Positions 45,253-54,598 of a DNA stretch of 64,000 bases are shown one piece after another. Made by a program: the position numbers and the translations under genes. The stretch's first letter is position 1; each line of letters begins with the position of its first letter. The DNA comes from Phaeodactylibacter luteus. Lineage in GTDB: Bacteria; Bacteroidota; Bacteroidia; Chitinophagales; Saprospiraceae. Under the pieces are notes generated by a model. The model had not been told where the DNA came from, did not search any database, and was given only the letters and a program-made list of their open reading frames with translations. The stretch spans positions 1 to 64,000 of the forward strand of contig NZ_VOOR01000021.1 of NCBI RefSeq assembly GCF_007993045.1, given 5' to 3'.

Positions 45253-46368
45253 ATGAATAGGCTCCTTTTGTTTGTTGTCCCTTTACTGTTGATGTTGGCC
45301 CTGATGGCCCTCAGCGCTACCACACCTGGCCCTGAAGAGCTGAGAAGCGCCTATGCTAAGCCGCCTTCGGAGTGGCCGGCAGCAACGGTAGACGAGGGGG
45401 TGGATTTTAAGGAGCTGGGCACTTTGCCGCCTGTTGCATACCCTGCCCACAACCCCTACAACAAGGCCAAGGCGGCTTTAGGGGAGATGTTGTTTTTTGA
45501 CCCTCGGCTGTCTGGCTCCAACCAAATAGCATGTGCTTCTTGCCACGATCCTGAAGTAGGGTGGGGGGACGGCCGCCGTACTTCCTTTGGGCACGGCAGG
45601 CAGCTTGGCCCCCGCAATGCTCCAACCTTGCTCAATGTAGGCCATTGGCTGGCTTTTTTCTGGGACGGGCGCGCCCAATCGCTTGAAGAGCAGGCGCTCT
45701 TCCCCATAAAAGACCCCCTGGAAATGAATCAAGATCTAGGCTCCCTCCCGTCAGAGCTAGAGGAGGCTGAAGGCTATGCCGCCCACTTTGCCGAAGCTTT
45801 TGGCGACAGCAGCATCACGGTAGAGCGTATTGCCCAAGCCCTGGCTACCTATGAGCGTGGGATCCGCAGCAGGAAGAGCCGGTTCGATCAGTTTGTGGAG
45901 GGGCGCTATACTGCGCTGACCGACGATGAACTGGCTGGGCTTCACTTGTTCCGCACCAAAGCACGGTGCATCAACTGCCATCATGGGCCATTTTTTACCG
46001 ATCAGGCTTTTCATAACAATGGGCAATCTCACTTTGGCCGCCCTGGAGAAGACTTGGGGCGGTTTGCCATTACTGGCGATACACTAGATATGGGGCTGTT
46101 CCGTACGCCAACCCTGCGGGATATCGCCTTCACCGGGCCCTATATGCACCACGGCAATATCGCTGAGCTAGAGGAGGTGCTCTTTATGTACGATCAGGGC
46201 ATGCCACAGATTATCCCCCGCAGTGTGAAGTCAGCCCGCAGGCCTGTGCATGACCCCTTGCTGAAGCCACTTGGGCTGACCGCCCGTGAGCGGGCGCAGC
46301 TCCTTAGCTTCTTGCAGGCGCTGTCGACCCGGCCTCGCCCTGTCAACCCGCCCGGCTTGCCAATTTAG
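45253..46368 (+). CDS. Di-heme cytochrome c peroxidase (MauG/CcpA-like)
   Basis: This 371-residue protein has an N-terminal membrane/signal segment (MNRLLLFVVPLLLMLALMAL) and two heme c motifs, IACASCHDPE near residue 96 and ARCINCHHGPFF near residue 236. Periplasmic members reduce hydrogen peroxide or, as MauG, oxidise protein side chains. An upstream in-frame ATG at 45154 lies inside repeat A7; 45253 directly precedes the signal sequence. The Cys-rich tail protein follows by 84 bases. Confidence 0.9.
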   Translation: MNRLLLFVVPLLLMLALMALSATTPGPEELRSAYAKPPSEWPAATVDEGVDFKELGTLPPVAYPAHNPYNKAKAALGEMLFFDPRLSGSNQIACASCHDPEVGWGDGRRTSFGHGRQLGPRNAPTLLNVGHWLAFFWDGRAQSLEEQALFPIKDPLEMNQDLGSLPSELEEAEGYAAHFAEAFGDSSITVERIAQALATYERGIRSRKSRFDQFVEGRYTALTDDELAGLHLFRTKARCINCHHGPFFTDQAFHNNGQSHFGRPGEDLGRFAITGDTLDMGLFRTPTLRDIAFTGPYMHHGNIAELEEVLFMYDQGMPQIIPRSVKSARRPVHDPLLKPLGLTARERAQLLSFLQALSTRPRPVNPPGLPI

Positions 46369-46452
46369 AAGGGTTTAACCCCATGTTAACACTTTGGGTG
46401 ATCTTGGTCACTTTGCAACCTAGCATCAGGGCGCTACCTTCACAAGAAAAAC

Positions 46453-47049
46453 ATGATGAAGTACGCATGGGCGCTGATCGCGCTATTCTCTCTCGCGGGC
46501 CAGGCCATGGCCCAAACCCCTGCAGTGCTCGAAGCCAGCCTCAAGGCAGAACGTGCCGATTTGGCTCTTTTTGAGGCTGCTGCCCAAAAGTGGGGCACAC
46601 AGGTATTCGTACAGGCCGCTGCTGCTGCTCAGGAGCGGTCAGCTATTTTGGAAGGCCTCTACCAAGGGGAAGCCCCTGCTGTTGCTGTCAAAGGAATGCC
46701 AGGAACTACGACACTTTCTGCAGCCCTGGAAGCGGCGGCTTTGCGTTCGGAACACGCCTGGCAGCGTTATCAGGAGGGCTGGGCAGCAGAGCTGCAAGCC
46801 TCAGCGGGCAGTAGCCTGAGCGCTTTCGTGCGCAGCCTCAGCAAGCAAGGCGTAGCCTACACCCCGCAGGCCCTGTCTGCCGAAGATTTTAGCGCAGCTA
46901 CTCAGGCCGGCCAAAAAGCGGACTGCGGGAGCAAAGCCGGTAAAGGCTGTGGGGACAAAGCTGGACAGGGCTGTCAGCCCAAAGCCGGTAAAGGCTGTGG
47001 GCAGGGTGCTGGCAAAAAAGGCGGCTGCTGCAGCGGCCCAAAATCTTAA
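46453..47049 (+). CDS. Secreted protein with Cys/Gly/Lys-rich repeat tail
   Basis: This 198-residue protein has a signal peptide (MMKYAWALIALFSLAGQAMAQ), an alanine-rich helical domain to about residue 155, and a tail of about 42 residues with six cysteines in short repeats (SKAGKGCGD, KAGQGCQP, KAGKGCGQ, then KKGGCC). The tail could bind metal or form disulfides. It is not a known metallothionein. It follows the di-heme peroxidase and could be its partner or target, since MauG-like enzymes act on proteins; this is inference. A strong terminator follows. Confidence 0.68.
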   Translation: MMKYAWALIALFSLAGQAMAQTPAVLEASLKAERADLALFEAAAQKWGTQVFVQAAAAAQERSAILEGLYQGEAPAVAVKGMPGTTTLSAALEAAALRSEHAWQRYQEGWAAELQASAGSSLSAFVRSLSKQGVAYTPQALSAEDFSAATQAGQKADCGSKAGKGCGDKAGQGCQPKAGKGCGQGAGKKGGCCSGPKS

Positions 47050-47071
47050 AACACCTGCTGCAGGCCTCTTT

Positions 47072-47115
47072 TATGCCCCTTTTTGAGCTTAAGCTTGAAA
47101 AGGGGCATAATTTTT
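47072..47115 (+). terminator. Rho-independent terminator
   Basis: TATGCCCCTTTT (47072-47083) pairs perfectly with AAAAGGGGCATA (47098-47109), followed by five Ts. It ends the Cys-rich tail gene. Confidence 0.88.
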
Positions 47116-47145
47116 GGCGGTAATGGATTGGCCATGATTATTTTG
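47113..47145 (+). promoter_or_regulatory. Candidate tolC-like gene promoter
   Basis: TTTG (47113-47116) and TTATTTTG (47138-47145, one mismatch) are 21 bases apart. The predicted transcript start near 47152 favours translation from 47171 rather than the in-frame ATG at 47153. Confidence 0.4.
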
Positions 47146-47170
47146 TGGCGGCATGCACAACCCATTTACC

Positions 47171-48370
47171 ATGAAAACTACCATTGCTATTGCTTTCTTC
47201 CTGGGCTGTACCTTCGCCCTTTTGGCACAGCCGGTGCCCTTGACCTTGGCTGAAGCCTTTGACGTGGCAGCCCGCAACTACCCTCTGTTGGAGCGCGAGC
47301 GCTTGAGCATTGCACAACAGGAGGCCCGCCTCGGTCTGCGCAGCCCGCTCTCCCGTACGGATATTTTTTTGGCCGGCGCCCAGGTAGACCCCTCGAATCC
47401 GGCCATAGGCATTCACGGTGCCGGCTTCATTCAGCGCTTCAACTGGCCCGGCTCCGCCCGTTACCGCGAGCCTGCCCTGCGCGAGCAGCTGCTGTCTGGC
47501 AATGCGCGCCTTCAGCTGACGGCTTTCGAACTGAAGAACCTGGTGGCAGAAGCCTACCTTCAGCTGGTCTATGCGCAGCATTTGCGTAAGCATTACCAAG
47601 AGGTGCAAAACCTGATGAGCGAGCTCGTCTCCTTTGCCGAGCTCCGCTTTGAGCTAGGGGAAACGGGCAAAATACCTGTCCTGTCTGCGCAGGGGAAGCA
47701 AAAGCTGGCGAGCCTTGGGCAGCAACAGGCACAGCAGGCTTTCGAAGTGGCGTACACGGTGTTCAACAATCTCATGTACTCGGATACCGTCTATCAGTCG
47801 GTGGCGACAGAGCTGCCCGGGCTTACACCGGAAGGCCCATGGTTTGTGAATGCAGGCCACCCACGGCTGCTTGCCGAACAGCAGGACATTAGGGTGGCGG
47901 AAGCCGAGGCCCTCTATGTTCAGAGCCAATACCTGCCCCAAGTTATTGCCGGTGCACAGCTGCAGGTCATCAATGAGAGCCTGCCCTTCCTGGCGTATCA
48001 AATCGGGCTGAGCGTGCCCTTGAGCCGCAAGCCTTTGAAAGCACAGGTGGAGATAGCGCGCCGGGAGGTAGATATCCAACAGGCCGAGTACGATGCAGCG
48101 CAGCGGGAGCTGGAGAACGAGCGGCGGGAAGGCATCGCCCGGGTCAATCAGGCCCGGGCAAAAGTCCGCTTCCTGCTGGAGGAATTGCTCCCGTTGGCCG
48201 CCGATCAGATCGAGTCTTCCAGGAAAGCTTATACACAGGGCGCTGTGGGGTATCAAGATTACTTGGTCAATTTGGAGCAGGCCATCGAGAGCCGCCGTCA
48301 GTACATCGATGCGCTGTATGAGTACCACGCTGCCCGGGTATGCCTCGAGCTGCTGAGCGGCCGACGTTGA
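47171..48370 (+). CDS. TolC family outer membrane efflux protein
   Basis: This protein of about 399 residues has a signal peptide (MKTTIAIAFFLGCTFALLAQ) followed by two long helical hairpins of the TolC type (LTLAEAFDVAARNYPLLERERL at the start; REVDIQQAEYDAAQRELENERR in the second). It would be the outer membrane channel of a tripartite efflux pump. No membrane-fusion or inner membrane pump gene adjoins it, which is unusual. An ATG six codons earlier exists but would precede the signal peptide awkwardly. Confidence 0.88.
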   Translation: MKTTIAIAFFLGCTFALLAQPVPLTLAEAFDVAARNYPLLERERLSIAQQEARLGLRSPLSRTDIFLAGAQVDPSNPAIGIHGAGFIQRFNWPGSARYREPALREQLLSGNARLQLTAFELKNLVAEAYLQLVYAQHLRKHYQEVQNLMSELVSFAELRFELGETGKIPVLSAQGKQKLASLGQQQAQQAFEVAYTVFNNLMYSDTVYQSVATELPGLTPEGPWFVNAGHPRLLAEQQDIRVAEAEALYVQSQYLPQVIAGAQLQVINESLPFLAYQIGLSVPLSRKPLKAQVEIARREVDIQQAEYDAAQRELENERREGIARVNQARAKVRFLLEELLPLAADQIESSRKAYTQGAVGYQDYLVNLEQAIESRRQYIDALYEYHAARVCLELLSGRR

Positions 48371-48382
48371 GGCGGCAGGTTG

Positions 48383-48410
48383 TCAGGGAAACGGCCCTGA
48401 TTTCCGTTTT
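48383..48410 (+). terminator. Weak terminator-like hairpin
   Basis: TCAGGG (48383-48388) pairs with CCCTGA (48395-48400) followed by TTTCCGTTTT. It lies just after the TolC-like gene. Confidence 0.4.
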
Positions 48411-48583
48411 CAAAACTGGGCCTATTGCCCAACACCGCTTTGTATCCCATCCAATAGGGCTGTTGAGCAGCAGGCTGTAAATTCAGATACTGCCCAAAAA
48501 GAGCTATCGGGCAGGTAGAATTTTTATTAAATTAGCACGGGTAATCTACAGCTTTGAATGGCTGTGCCCAAAAAACATTAGCT

Positions 48584-49132
48584 ATGTCCACTCTCGTGAA
48601 ACGCGCCCTTGGCGGCCTGCTGGGCGTATTCGTACTGCTTCAGTTTTTTCAGATTGACAAAACCAATCCGCCCATAACTGCGGGGCAGGACCTGCTGCAG
48701 TTGACAAGCCCGCCCTCCGATGTGGCTGCCCTCATTAAGAGCGCTTGCTACGATTGCCACGCACATACTACTGCTTACCCTTGGTATGCTAGCATTCAAC
48801 CGGTAGGGTGGTGGCTCAAAGGGCACATTGAAGAAGGGCGGGAGCACCTCAATTTTTCCGATTGGGGGAGCTACCCTGCTGACAAACGTGCGCACAAGGC
48901 AGAAGAGTGTGCAGAAGAGATCCGGGAGCAGGAGATGCCCCTTAAAGTTTACCCCATCACACATCCGGAAGCACGGCTTTCGCCCGAACAGCGGGATCGC
49001 CTAGCTGCATGGTTCGAAGTCTTGCAGGCATCGGCCGGGCAGGACACGCCTGCTCGCCTGCGCAAGGATATGCCAATGGACAAACTGCCCAAGGCGCCTC
49101 AGCCTGTAGGGGCCGACAACCCCGTGGAATAG
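48584..49132 (+). CDS. Heme-binding domain protein (CxxCH)
   Basis: This 182-residue protein has an N-terminal membrane anchor ([15 protein letters not shown]) and one heme c motif, CYDCH, near residue 55, followed by [21 protein letters not shown]. This is the pattern of the haem-binding domain family found in Bacteroidota. It probably acts in the periplasm in electron transfer. The start at 48584 is chosen over an in-frame ATG at 48554. The transporter gene begins 1 base after its stop. Confidence 0.85.
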   Translation: MSTLVKRALGGLLGVFVLLQFFQIDKTNPPITAGQDLLQLTSPPSDVAALIKSACYDCHAHTTAYPWYASIQPVGWWLKGHIEEGREHLNFSDWGSYPADKRAHKAEECAEEIREQEMPLKVYPITHPEARLSPEQRDRLAAWFEVLQASAGQDTPARLRKDMPMDKLPKAPQPVGADNPVE

Positions 49133-49133
49133 G

Positions 49134-49862
49134 TTGCTGCCTGCAACGGAACATAGGCAGCCATCTTGGCTCTCCCGCTATCAGGAAGACCTGGGCGAAT
49201 TCGTCTACGGCGGCATAGACGGCAGCGTCACGACCTTTGCTGTTGTGGCGGGCGCAGTGGGCGCGGGGCTTGACAGCTCTGTGATCATCATCCTTGGGTT
49301 TGCTAATTTGCTGGCCGACGGCTTCTCTATGTCGGTAGGCGCCTACCTGTCTGCCAAATCGGAGCAGCAGAACTACCTCAAGCATTGCCGCACCGCCCGG
49401 CAGGGGCTGAGGATGGCCCCGGAGCAGTACCGGCAGATGGTGGAGCAGGTATACGCTGCCAAAGGGTTTACAGGGCCTTTGCTTTCGGAAGCTGTACAGG
49501 CCATCACCAAAGACGAAAAGCGCTGGGCAGATGTGGTCGTGCAGGAAGCTGAGGGCCGCCCGATGCCCTCCCGGGCGCCCTTGCGCATCGGTATTGTGAC
49601 GTATTTTGCATTTCTGATTATTGGGTTCATCCCCTTATCGCTCTACCTCTTTGATTACATTTGGGGGTATGCCGGCAATTTGTTCCTGGCGACTTCCCTG
49701 CTGACCGGCGCTGGGTTCTTCCTCGTTGGCTGGCTCAAGGCTTACGTGACGGAGTCCTCTCTCTGGAAAGGCATCCTGGAGACCGTTGCCTTGGGGGCTC
49801 TGGCCGCCGTGGTCGCTTATTTTGTCGGTGACATACTGGAACAGATGATTACCAATGGCTAA
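49134..49862 (+). CDS. VIT1/CCC1 family iron or manganese transporter
   Basis: This 242-residue membrane protein has the family block [29 protein letters not shown] at the N-terminus and membrane helices at both ends ([39 protein letters not shown]). VIT1/CCC1 members export ferrous iron or manganese from the cytosol. The frame starts at TTG, one base after the stop of the heme-binding gene; no ATG lies upstream of the conserved region in frame, so TTG is the likely start. The soluble insert around residues 85-145 fits the cytoplasmic metal-binding domain of some VITs. Confidence 0.86.
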   Translation: MLPATEHRQPSWLSRYQEDLGEFVYGGIDGSVTTFAVVAGAVGAGLDSSVIIILGFANLLADGFSMSVGAYLSAKSEQQNYLKHCRTARQGLRMAPEQYRQMVEQVYAAKGFTGPLLSEAVQAITKDEKRWADVVVQEAEGRPMPSRAPLRIGIVTYFAFLIIGFIPLSLYLFDYIWGYAGNLFLATSLLTGAGFFLVGWLKAYVTESSLWKGILETVALGALAAVVAYFVGDILEQMITNG

Positions 49863-49873
49863 ACCCCACGGCT

Positions 49874-51616
49874 ATGTTCGAGAAGCTCATCCCCTACGAT
49901 ACTGCCCACCTCATACTGCGCGGCTATCAGAATTATTATTACGTCTACAAGCGTATTACTAAGCGCGCTCAAATCCGCTTTGAGCGCCGCGATTGGCGCG
50001 GGACACAGGCCGATGCACGAGAACGCCTCACCCTCTACCGGGATCAGGTGGCCCACACCACTAAAGAGGTGACGGGCCTGCTCGGCGGCCTGCACAAAGA
50101 CGATTACACCTGGAAAAAAATCAAGCAGTACTACTTAGAGGAGGTCGCCAACTTCAATACCCGCAATATCGCGGAGACCTTCTTCAACTCCGTTTTCCGC
50201 CACAGCCATAGAGGGCTCAGCGTAGACCGTGACCTGATGTTCGTCCTCGCAACAGGTACCTACCGGGAATTCCGCTCTACGGTCCCTATTTTTCAGACTT
50301 TCTTTCTGGTAGAACCGCTTGAGCACATTTTCCGTCAGGTTTTTTCCTACTTCATCTTTGATGCACCTTGGGAGGACATGGAGCGGGACATCCGCTTCAT
50401 CTGCGATACCTTAAGGGAGAAATTGCCAGACCGGGAGCTGCCCCGTCATGCCCGCATTGAGCTGCTGAACTCTGTGTTTTACCGGAACAAAGGGGCCTAC
50501 ATCGTTGGGCGGCTGCAACTGGAAGACCGGACCTATCCTTTCATTCTGCCGTTGCTACATCAGGAAGGGGGCATTTTTGTGGACGCCCTTTTGCTGGACT
50601 ACAACGATGTCTCCTCCATCTTCAGCTACAACCGCTCCTATTTCTTGGTAGATGTAGACATTGTCAGTGAGACTGTCGACTTCCTCAAGTCCATACTTCC
50701 TACCAAAAGCCTCGGCGAGCTGTACAATTCTATTGGGTTTGAAAAACATGGCAAGACGGTGCTTTACCGGGACTACCTCCGGCACATGGAGCGCACCTTG
50801 GATAAGTTTGACCATGCACCGGGCATAAAGGGCATGGTGATGGCGGTGTTCACCCTGCCTTCCTACAATATGGTCTTCAAGGTTATCAAGGATAAATTCG
50901 CAGCCCCAAAGCAGGTTACGGAGCAGGAGGTGAGGGAGAAATATGAGCTGGTCTTCTTCCACGACCGGGTAGGGCGTATGGCAGACAGCCATATGTTCGA
51001 GAACTTCATCTTTGAGCGCAAGCGCTTTTCAGACGAGCTGCTGCGCGACCTGCTCGAGGATGCCCCAAGCAAGGTGCGTATTGTGGGCGATACCGTTGAG
51101 ATCCGCCATTTGTATATTGAGAAAAAGATGATCCCGCTCAACCTCTACCTCGAAGAGGCCACTCCTGAAGAGGCAGAAGAAGTCATCAACGACTACGGGA
51201 AAGCCATCAAACAGTTGGCCGCTGTCAATATCTTCCCTGGCGATATGCTGCTGAAAAATTTCGGGGTCACCCGCCTCAAACGTGTTGTTTTTTACGACTA
51301 TGACGAAATTGGCTTCCTGACCGATTATAAGTTCCGCCGCATACCGGAGCCGAGGGATTACGAAGACGAGTGGGCTGCTGAGCCCTACTATTCCGTAGGG
51401 CCAGATGATATCTTCCCGGAAGAATTCCCCAAATTCCTTATTGGCAGGCAGGATATCCGATCGATCTTCCACCGCCTGCACGGCAACCTTTACGATGTCA
51501 AATTTTGGATTGACACCCAAAAGCGCCTGAGGGCAGGGGACCTATTTGACGTCTACCCTTATCGGCAGCGGTTGCGCTTTGCCAAGAAGTACCGGCATCA
51601 GCACCCCGGCCCCTAA
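49874..51616 (+). CDS. aceK: Isocitrate dehydrogenase kinase/phosphatase
   Basis: This 580-residue protein matches AceK over its whole length (E. coli AceK is 578 residues). It phosphorylates and dephosphorylates isocitrate dehydrogenase to send carbon into the glyoxylate bypass. The N-terminal regulatory domain and the C-terminal kinase-like domain are both present, with FFHDRVGRMADSHMFENF and DMLLKNFGVTRLKRVVFYDYDE as family hallmarks. AceK is mainly known from Proteobacteria; aceA and aceB are not in this window. It begins 11 bases after the VIT gene and overlaps the convergent DUF983 gene by 4 bases at the stops. Confidence 0.95.
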   Translation: MFEKLIPYDTAHLILRGYQNYYYVYKRITKRAQIRFERRDWRGTQADARERLTLYRDQVAHTTKEVTGLLGGLHKDDYTWKKIKQYYLEEVANFNTRNIAETFFNSVFRHSHRGLSVDRDLMFVLATGTYREFRSTVPIFQTFFLVEPLEHIFRQVFSYFIFDAPWEDMERDIRFICDTLREKLPDRELPRHARIELLNSVFYRNKGAYIVGRLQLEDRTYPFILPLLHQEGGIFVDALLLDYNDVSSIFSYNRSYFLVDVDIVSETVDFLKSILPTKSLGELYNSIGFEKHGKTVLYRDYLRHMERTLDKFDHAPGIKGMVMAVFTLPSYNMVFKVIKDKFAAPKQVTEQEVREKYELVFFHDRVGRMADSHMFENFIFERKRFSDELLRDLLEDAPSKVRIVGDTVEIRHLYIEKKMIPLNLYLEEATPEEAEEVINDYGKAIKQLAAVNIFPGDMLLKNFGVTRLKRVVFYDYDEIGFLTDYKFRRIPEPRDYEDEWAAEPYYSVGPDDIFPEEFPKFLIGRQDIRSIFHRLHGNLYDVKFWIDTQKRLRAGDLFDVYPYRQRLRFAKKYRHQHPGP

Positions 51617-52017
51617 AAGATGGTCTTATCGTACTTAGAGCTGGAGTTTTCAGAATCTTCCAGGCTTTTGTCGTAGCGCATGGAAAAGTGCAGGTAGAGG
51701 GAGCGCGACAGCCGCATGATCTTGAAATAGGTCAGCCCGGCAAAAGCCAGCGTGAAGCCCATAGCAGCCATCACCGACCATTTAAAATACAGCACCAGGG
51801 CCAGCGCAGGCAGCAGCAGCATCCAAGAAGAGATGCCGTACGAAATGATCAGGGCACCAAAATAGAAGCCCGGCTCTGGCTCAAAGTCGAGCTTGCAATT
51901 GGAGCAGTGGCTGTTCATAGCGATGGGGTCCGTCCATTTGAACGGCTTTTTGAACATATCGCCTTCCCCGCAGCGCGGGCACTTATAGTTCCATATCCCT
52001 TTCCAAGAGAGTTTCAT
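51613..52017 (-). CDS. DUF983 domain protein
   Basis: This 134-residue protein has an N-terminal zinc ribbon (YKCPRCGEGDMF and HCSNCKLDFE) and two hydrophobic helices (SSWMLLLPALALVLYF; VMAAMGFTLAFAGLTYF), the standard DUF983 layout. The function is unknown. Its stop codon overlaps the aceK stop by 4 bases on the opposite strand. Confidence 0.9.
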   Translation of the reverse strand: MKLSWKGIWNYKCPRCGEGDMFKKPFKWTDPIAMNSHCSNCKLDFEPEPGFYFGALIISYGISSWMLLLPALALVLYFKWSVMAAMGFTLAFAGLTYFKIMRLSRSLYLHFSMRYDKSLEDSENSSSKYDKTIF

Positions 52018-52360
52018 AGTATTGGATTTTCAACGGCAGGCTTCATGTCCTGCAAAATAAAAAATTAGCTCGGCAAGTTTGCAGCAGCCCCAAGTGGGCT
52101 GTTTGGGTTTCGCTATGCGAAGAAACACGGTTTTATCCCTCCAAACATAGTCTAATTCCGGGCAATTATGGCACTTTTTACAGGAATCCTCAACCTTGTT
52201 TTTATTTATGAACATAATTTCATAGGTTTGAAGGTAAATCAAAATTTAGATTTGGGGTTGGGCTTGTTTTAGAAATAAAAAACCGGCAAACGAATCTATG
52301 CTTTGTGTTCGTGCTGCTTGATTGGCTATGTGCCCCATTACATTTAAATCCTAGACCAAT
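52018..52360. other. Divergent intergenic region with a respiratory palindrome
   Basis: This 343-base region separates the DUF983 gene from the DUF1641 gene. The main feature is the TTTGA-N7-TCAAA palindrome at 52227-52243. The rest is A/T-rich with no gene. Confidence 0.5.
52223..52243 (+). promoter_or_regulatory. Palindrome overlapping a -7 box, copy 1
   Basis: TAGGTTTG (52223-52230) fits TAnnTTTG and overlaps the inverted repeat TTTGAAGGTAAATCAAA (52227-52243). It lies 117 bases before the DUF1641 / sulfide:quinone oxidoreductase operon. Nearly the same sequence occurs before actA. A -33 TTG (52196-52198) is somewhat far away. Confidence 0.55.
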
Positions 52361-53221
52361 ATGGAAACCAATGGTAGCGTGCATTGGGCGCAGACGGAGG
52401 CTGGGCATCAGCTTCAGCAGCGGCTCAATGACGAACGGACCCTTAGGTCCCTCGATCACTTGCTGCAGCGGATAGAAACGCTAGAGCAAGCCGTCGACCG
52501 CTTGGCCACCGCACTAGAGCAGGGGCCTGGGCTGGCCAGCATGGCTGCCGATGCGGCGGACGAAGCCGTGGCAAAGGCTCAGCAGCGTGGGGTAGACCTC
52601 GAGGAGCGTCTTGGCAATGCCCTTCACTTGGCAGAACAGCTGACTTCACCAGCTATGGTGGCCCGCATCGATCAGCTCAATGGGCTGGCCGAGCAGCTGC
52701 CCGGGCTGGCCAGCATGGCCGCCGATGCGGCGGACGAAGGGTATCAGCAGGCTGCGCTCAAAGGCATAGACCTTTCCGAACGCCTTGGCATTGCCCTTGG
52801 GCTAGCCGAGCAGCTCACCCGCCCGGAGACCGCCGGCCGCTTGGGCCAATTGCTAGCGCTCAGTGAACAGCTCCCTGGGCTGGCAGCGATGGGCGTCGAT
52901 ATCCTGGACGAGGGTGCACGTCAGGCTGCAGAGAGCGGCATTGACTGGTCTGTCCTCAGTGGGCGGGGCGTCGAAATGCTGGGGCAGCTGTCCACCCTGC
53001 TCGCATCCGAAGAGTTCAAGGCCCTTATGCAGAGCGGTGTGCTTGACCCCTGCACCCTAAAAGTCATCGCCAAAGCGGGCGAGGCTATGGTGGACAGCAA
53101 CCGCGAGGACATAAAGCCTGCTGGCATGTGGGGCGCCCTGCGGGCCCTGGGAGATAAGGACCGCCAAAAAGCGCTCGGTTTCCTGCTTTCTTTCAGCAAG
53201 CATTTCGGCAAAAGATTCTGA
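52361..53221 (+). CDS. DUF1641 domain protein with three internal repeats
   Basis: This 286-residue protein ends with RALGDKDRQKALGFLLSFSKHFG, the DUF1641 signature. Before it come three tandem units of about 58 residues (PGLASMAADAADE near residues 56 and 114, PGLAAMGVDILDE near 172), the first two almost identical in DNA, indicating recent duplication. DUF1641 proteins are commonly encoded next to sulfide:quinone oxidoreductase, as here (30 bases upstream). The role is unknown; it may tether or regulate the enzyme. Confidence 0.85.
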   Translation: METNGSVHWAQTEAGHQLQQRLNDERTLRSLDHLLQRIETLEQAVDRLATALEQGPGLASMAADAADEAVAKAQQRGVDLEERLGNALHLAEQLTSPAMVARIDQLNGLAEQLPGLASMAADAADEGYQQAALKGIDLSERLGIALGLAEQLTRPETAGRLGQLLALSEQLPGLAAMGVDILDEGARQAAESGIDWSVLSGRGVEMLGQLSTLLASEEFKALMQSGVLDPCTLKVIAKAGEAMVDSNREDIKPAGMWGALRALGDKDRQKALGFLLSFSKHFGKRF

Positions 53222-53251
53222 TCTTCTAATCCTATACAACCTTACTATATT

Positions 53252-54445
53252 ATGGCACATTTCCAAGTCGTCATCGTCGGCGGTGGCTCCGCCGGCCTCA
53301 CTGTGGCTGCTCAGCTCATGAACAAGCCCAACCCACCCCAAATCGCAATTGTAGACCCCGCAGAAAAGCACTATTATCAGCCGCTGTGGACCCTCATCGG
53401 GGCAGGGGTCTTCCCCCGCGAAGAATCTGAGCGCGATCAGGCCGATTTTATCCCGGATGGCGCTACTTGGGTCAAATCGTCCGTTACAGGTTTTGACCCG
53501 GACAACAACGCCCTCTCCCTCAACAGTGGCGAATCACTGACCTATGATGCCCTCGTGGTAGCCGCTGGCATCCAAATCGACTGGGGCAAGATCCCTGGCC
53601 TTAAGGAAAGCGTGGGCAAGCCCGGCACCGGCGTCTGCAGCAACTACGATTACGAAACGGTAGATTCTACCTTCGAGAACATCAAAAACCTGAAGGGGGG
53701 CACTGCTATTTTTACCCACCCCTCTACCCCTATCAAGTGCGGGGGCGCGCCCTTGAAGATCTGCTTTTTGGCCGAACATTATTGGCGCAAGCACGGGGTC
53801 AGCAACAGCATCAATATCAAATTCGTCAAAGGGGGGCCAGGCATTTTCGCAGTCAAAAAATATGCTGATGCCCTGACCGAGGTGGCTGACCGCAAGCATA
53901 TAGACCGCGTCTGGATGATGGACCTTGCCGAGCTCCGCCCGGATAAGAAAGAAGCCATTTTCCGGCATATAGAGACTGGGGAGGAGCAGGTCATGAGCTA
54001 TGATATGATACACGTCACCCCTCCAATGAGCGCCCCAAAGTTCATAGCCGACAGCCCGCTCGCGGCTGATTCTGGCTGGGTAGAGGTAGACAAATCGACC
54101 ACGCAGCACACCCGTTACCCCAATGTCTTTGCCTTGGGCGATTGCAGCAACCTGCCTACCTCCAAGACAGGGGCGGCTATCCGGAAACAAGCCCCGGTTA
54201 CTGTGGCCAACCTCCGGGCCTACCTGGCCGGGCAGGCGCTGGGCAAAAAGTATGATGGCTACACTTCCTGCCCGCTCGTGACCGGCTATGGCAGCCTCAT
54301 CCTTGCCGAGTTCGACTACGACAAACAGCCTATGGAGTCCTTCCCTTTCAATCAGGCCCAAGAGCGTTACAGTATGTATGCTTTAAAAGCTTACGGCCTG
54401 CCCCGTATGTACTGGCACGGCATGCTCAAAGGGCGGGAGTTCTAG
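53252..54445 (+). CDS. Sulfide:quinone oxidoreductase (SQOR-like)
   Basis: This 397-residue FAD enzyme oxidises sulfide and passes electrons to quinone. The FAD-binding motif VVIVGGGSAGLTVAAQL is at the N-terminus, YYQPLWTLIGAG follows, and the second nucleotide motif is NVFALGDCSNLPTSKTGAA. Cysteines matching the catalytic set are in GVCSNYD (near residue 129), IKCGGAP (near 162) and TSCPLVTGY (near 339). The sequence is closest to the type II, mitochondrial SQOR-like group. It is membrane-associated without a signal peptide, and forms an operon with DUF1641. Confidence 0.93.
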   Translation: MAHFQVVIVGGGSAGLTVAAQLMNKPNPPQIAIVDPAEKHYYQPLWTLIGAGVFPREESERDQADFIPDGATWVKSSVTGFDPDNNALSLNSGESLTYDALVVAAGIQIDWGKIPGLKESVGKPGTGVCSNYDYETVDSTFENIKNLKGGTAIFTHPSTPIKCGGAPLKICFLAEHYWRKHGVSNSINIKFVKGGPGIFAVKKYADALTEVADRKHIDRVWMMDLAELRPDKKEAIFRHIETGEEQVMSYDMIHVTPPMSAPKFIADSPLAADSGWVEVDKSTTQHTRYPNVFALGDCSNLPTSKTGAAIRKQAPVTVANLRAYLAGQALGKKYDGYTSCPLVTGYGSLILAEFDYDKQPMESFPFNQAQERYSMYALKAYGLPRMYWHGMLKGREF

Positions 54446-54598
54446 CCTTTTGCGGATGGAGCGGTGATCGCCTCTCAGTGGCAGGAGGTGTTCCAAGTGC
54501 AGGAAACGGCTCTGCAATTCCGGCTAGCCCACTAAGTATTTTCTATTCATAGCGTAAGGGCAGCCCCCTGTATTGGCTAGAGGCCGGCCCTTTATAGA

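Noticed and set aside
46920-47046. Cys-rich tail considered as a RiPP precursor or metallothionein
   Set aside because: It is the C-terminus of a 198-residue secreted protein with a Sec signal, no modification enzyme lies nearby, and the cysteine spacing is not a metallothionein pattern.
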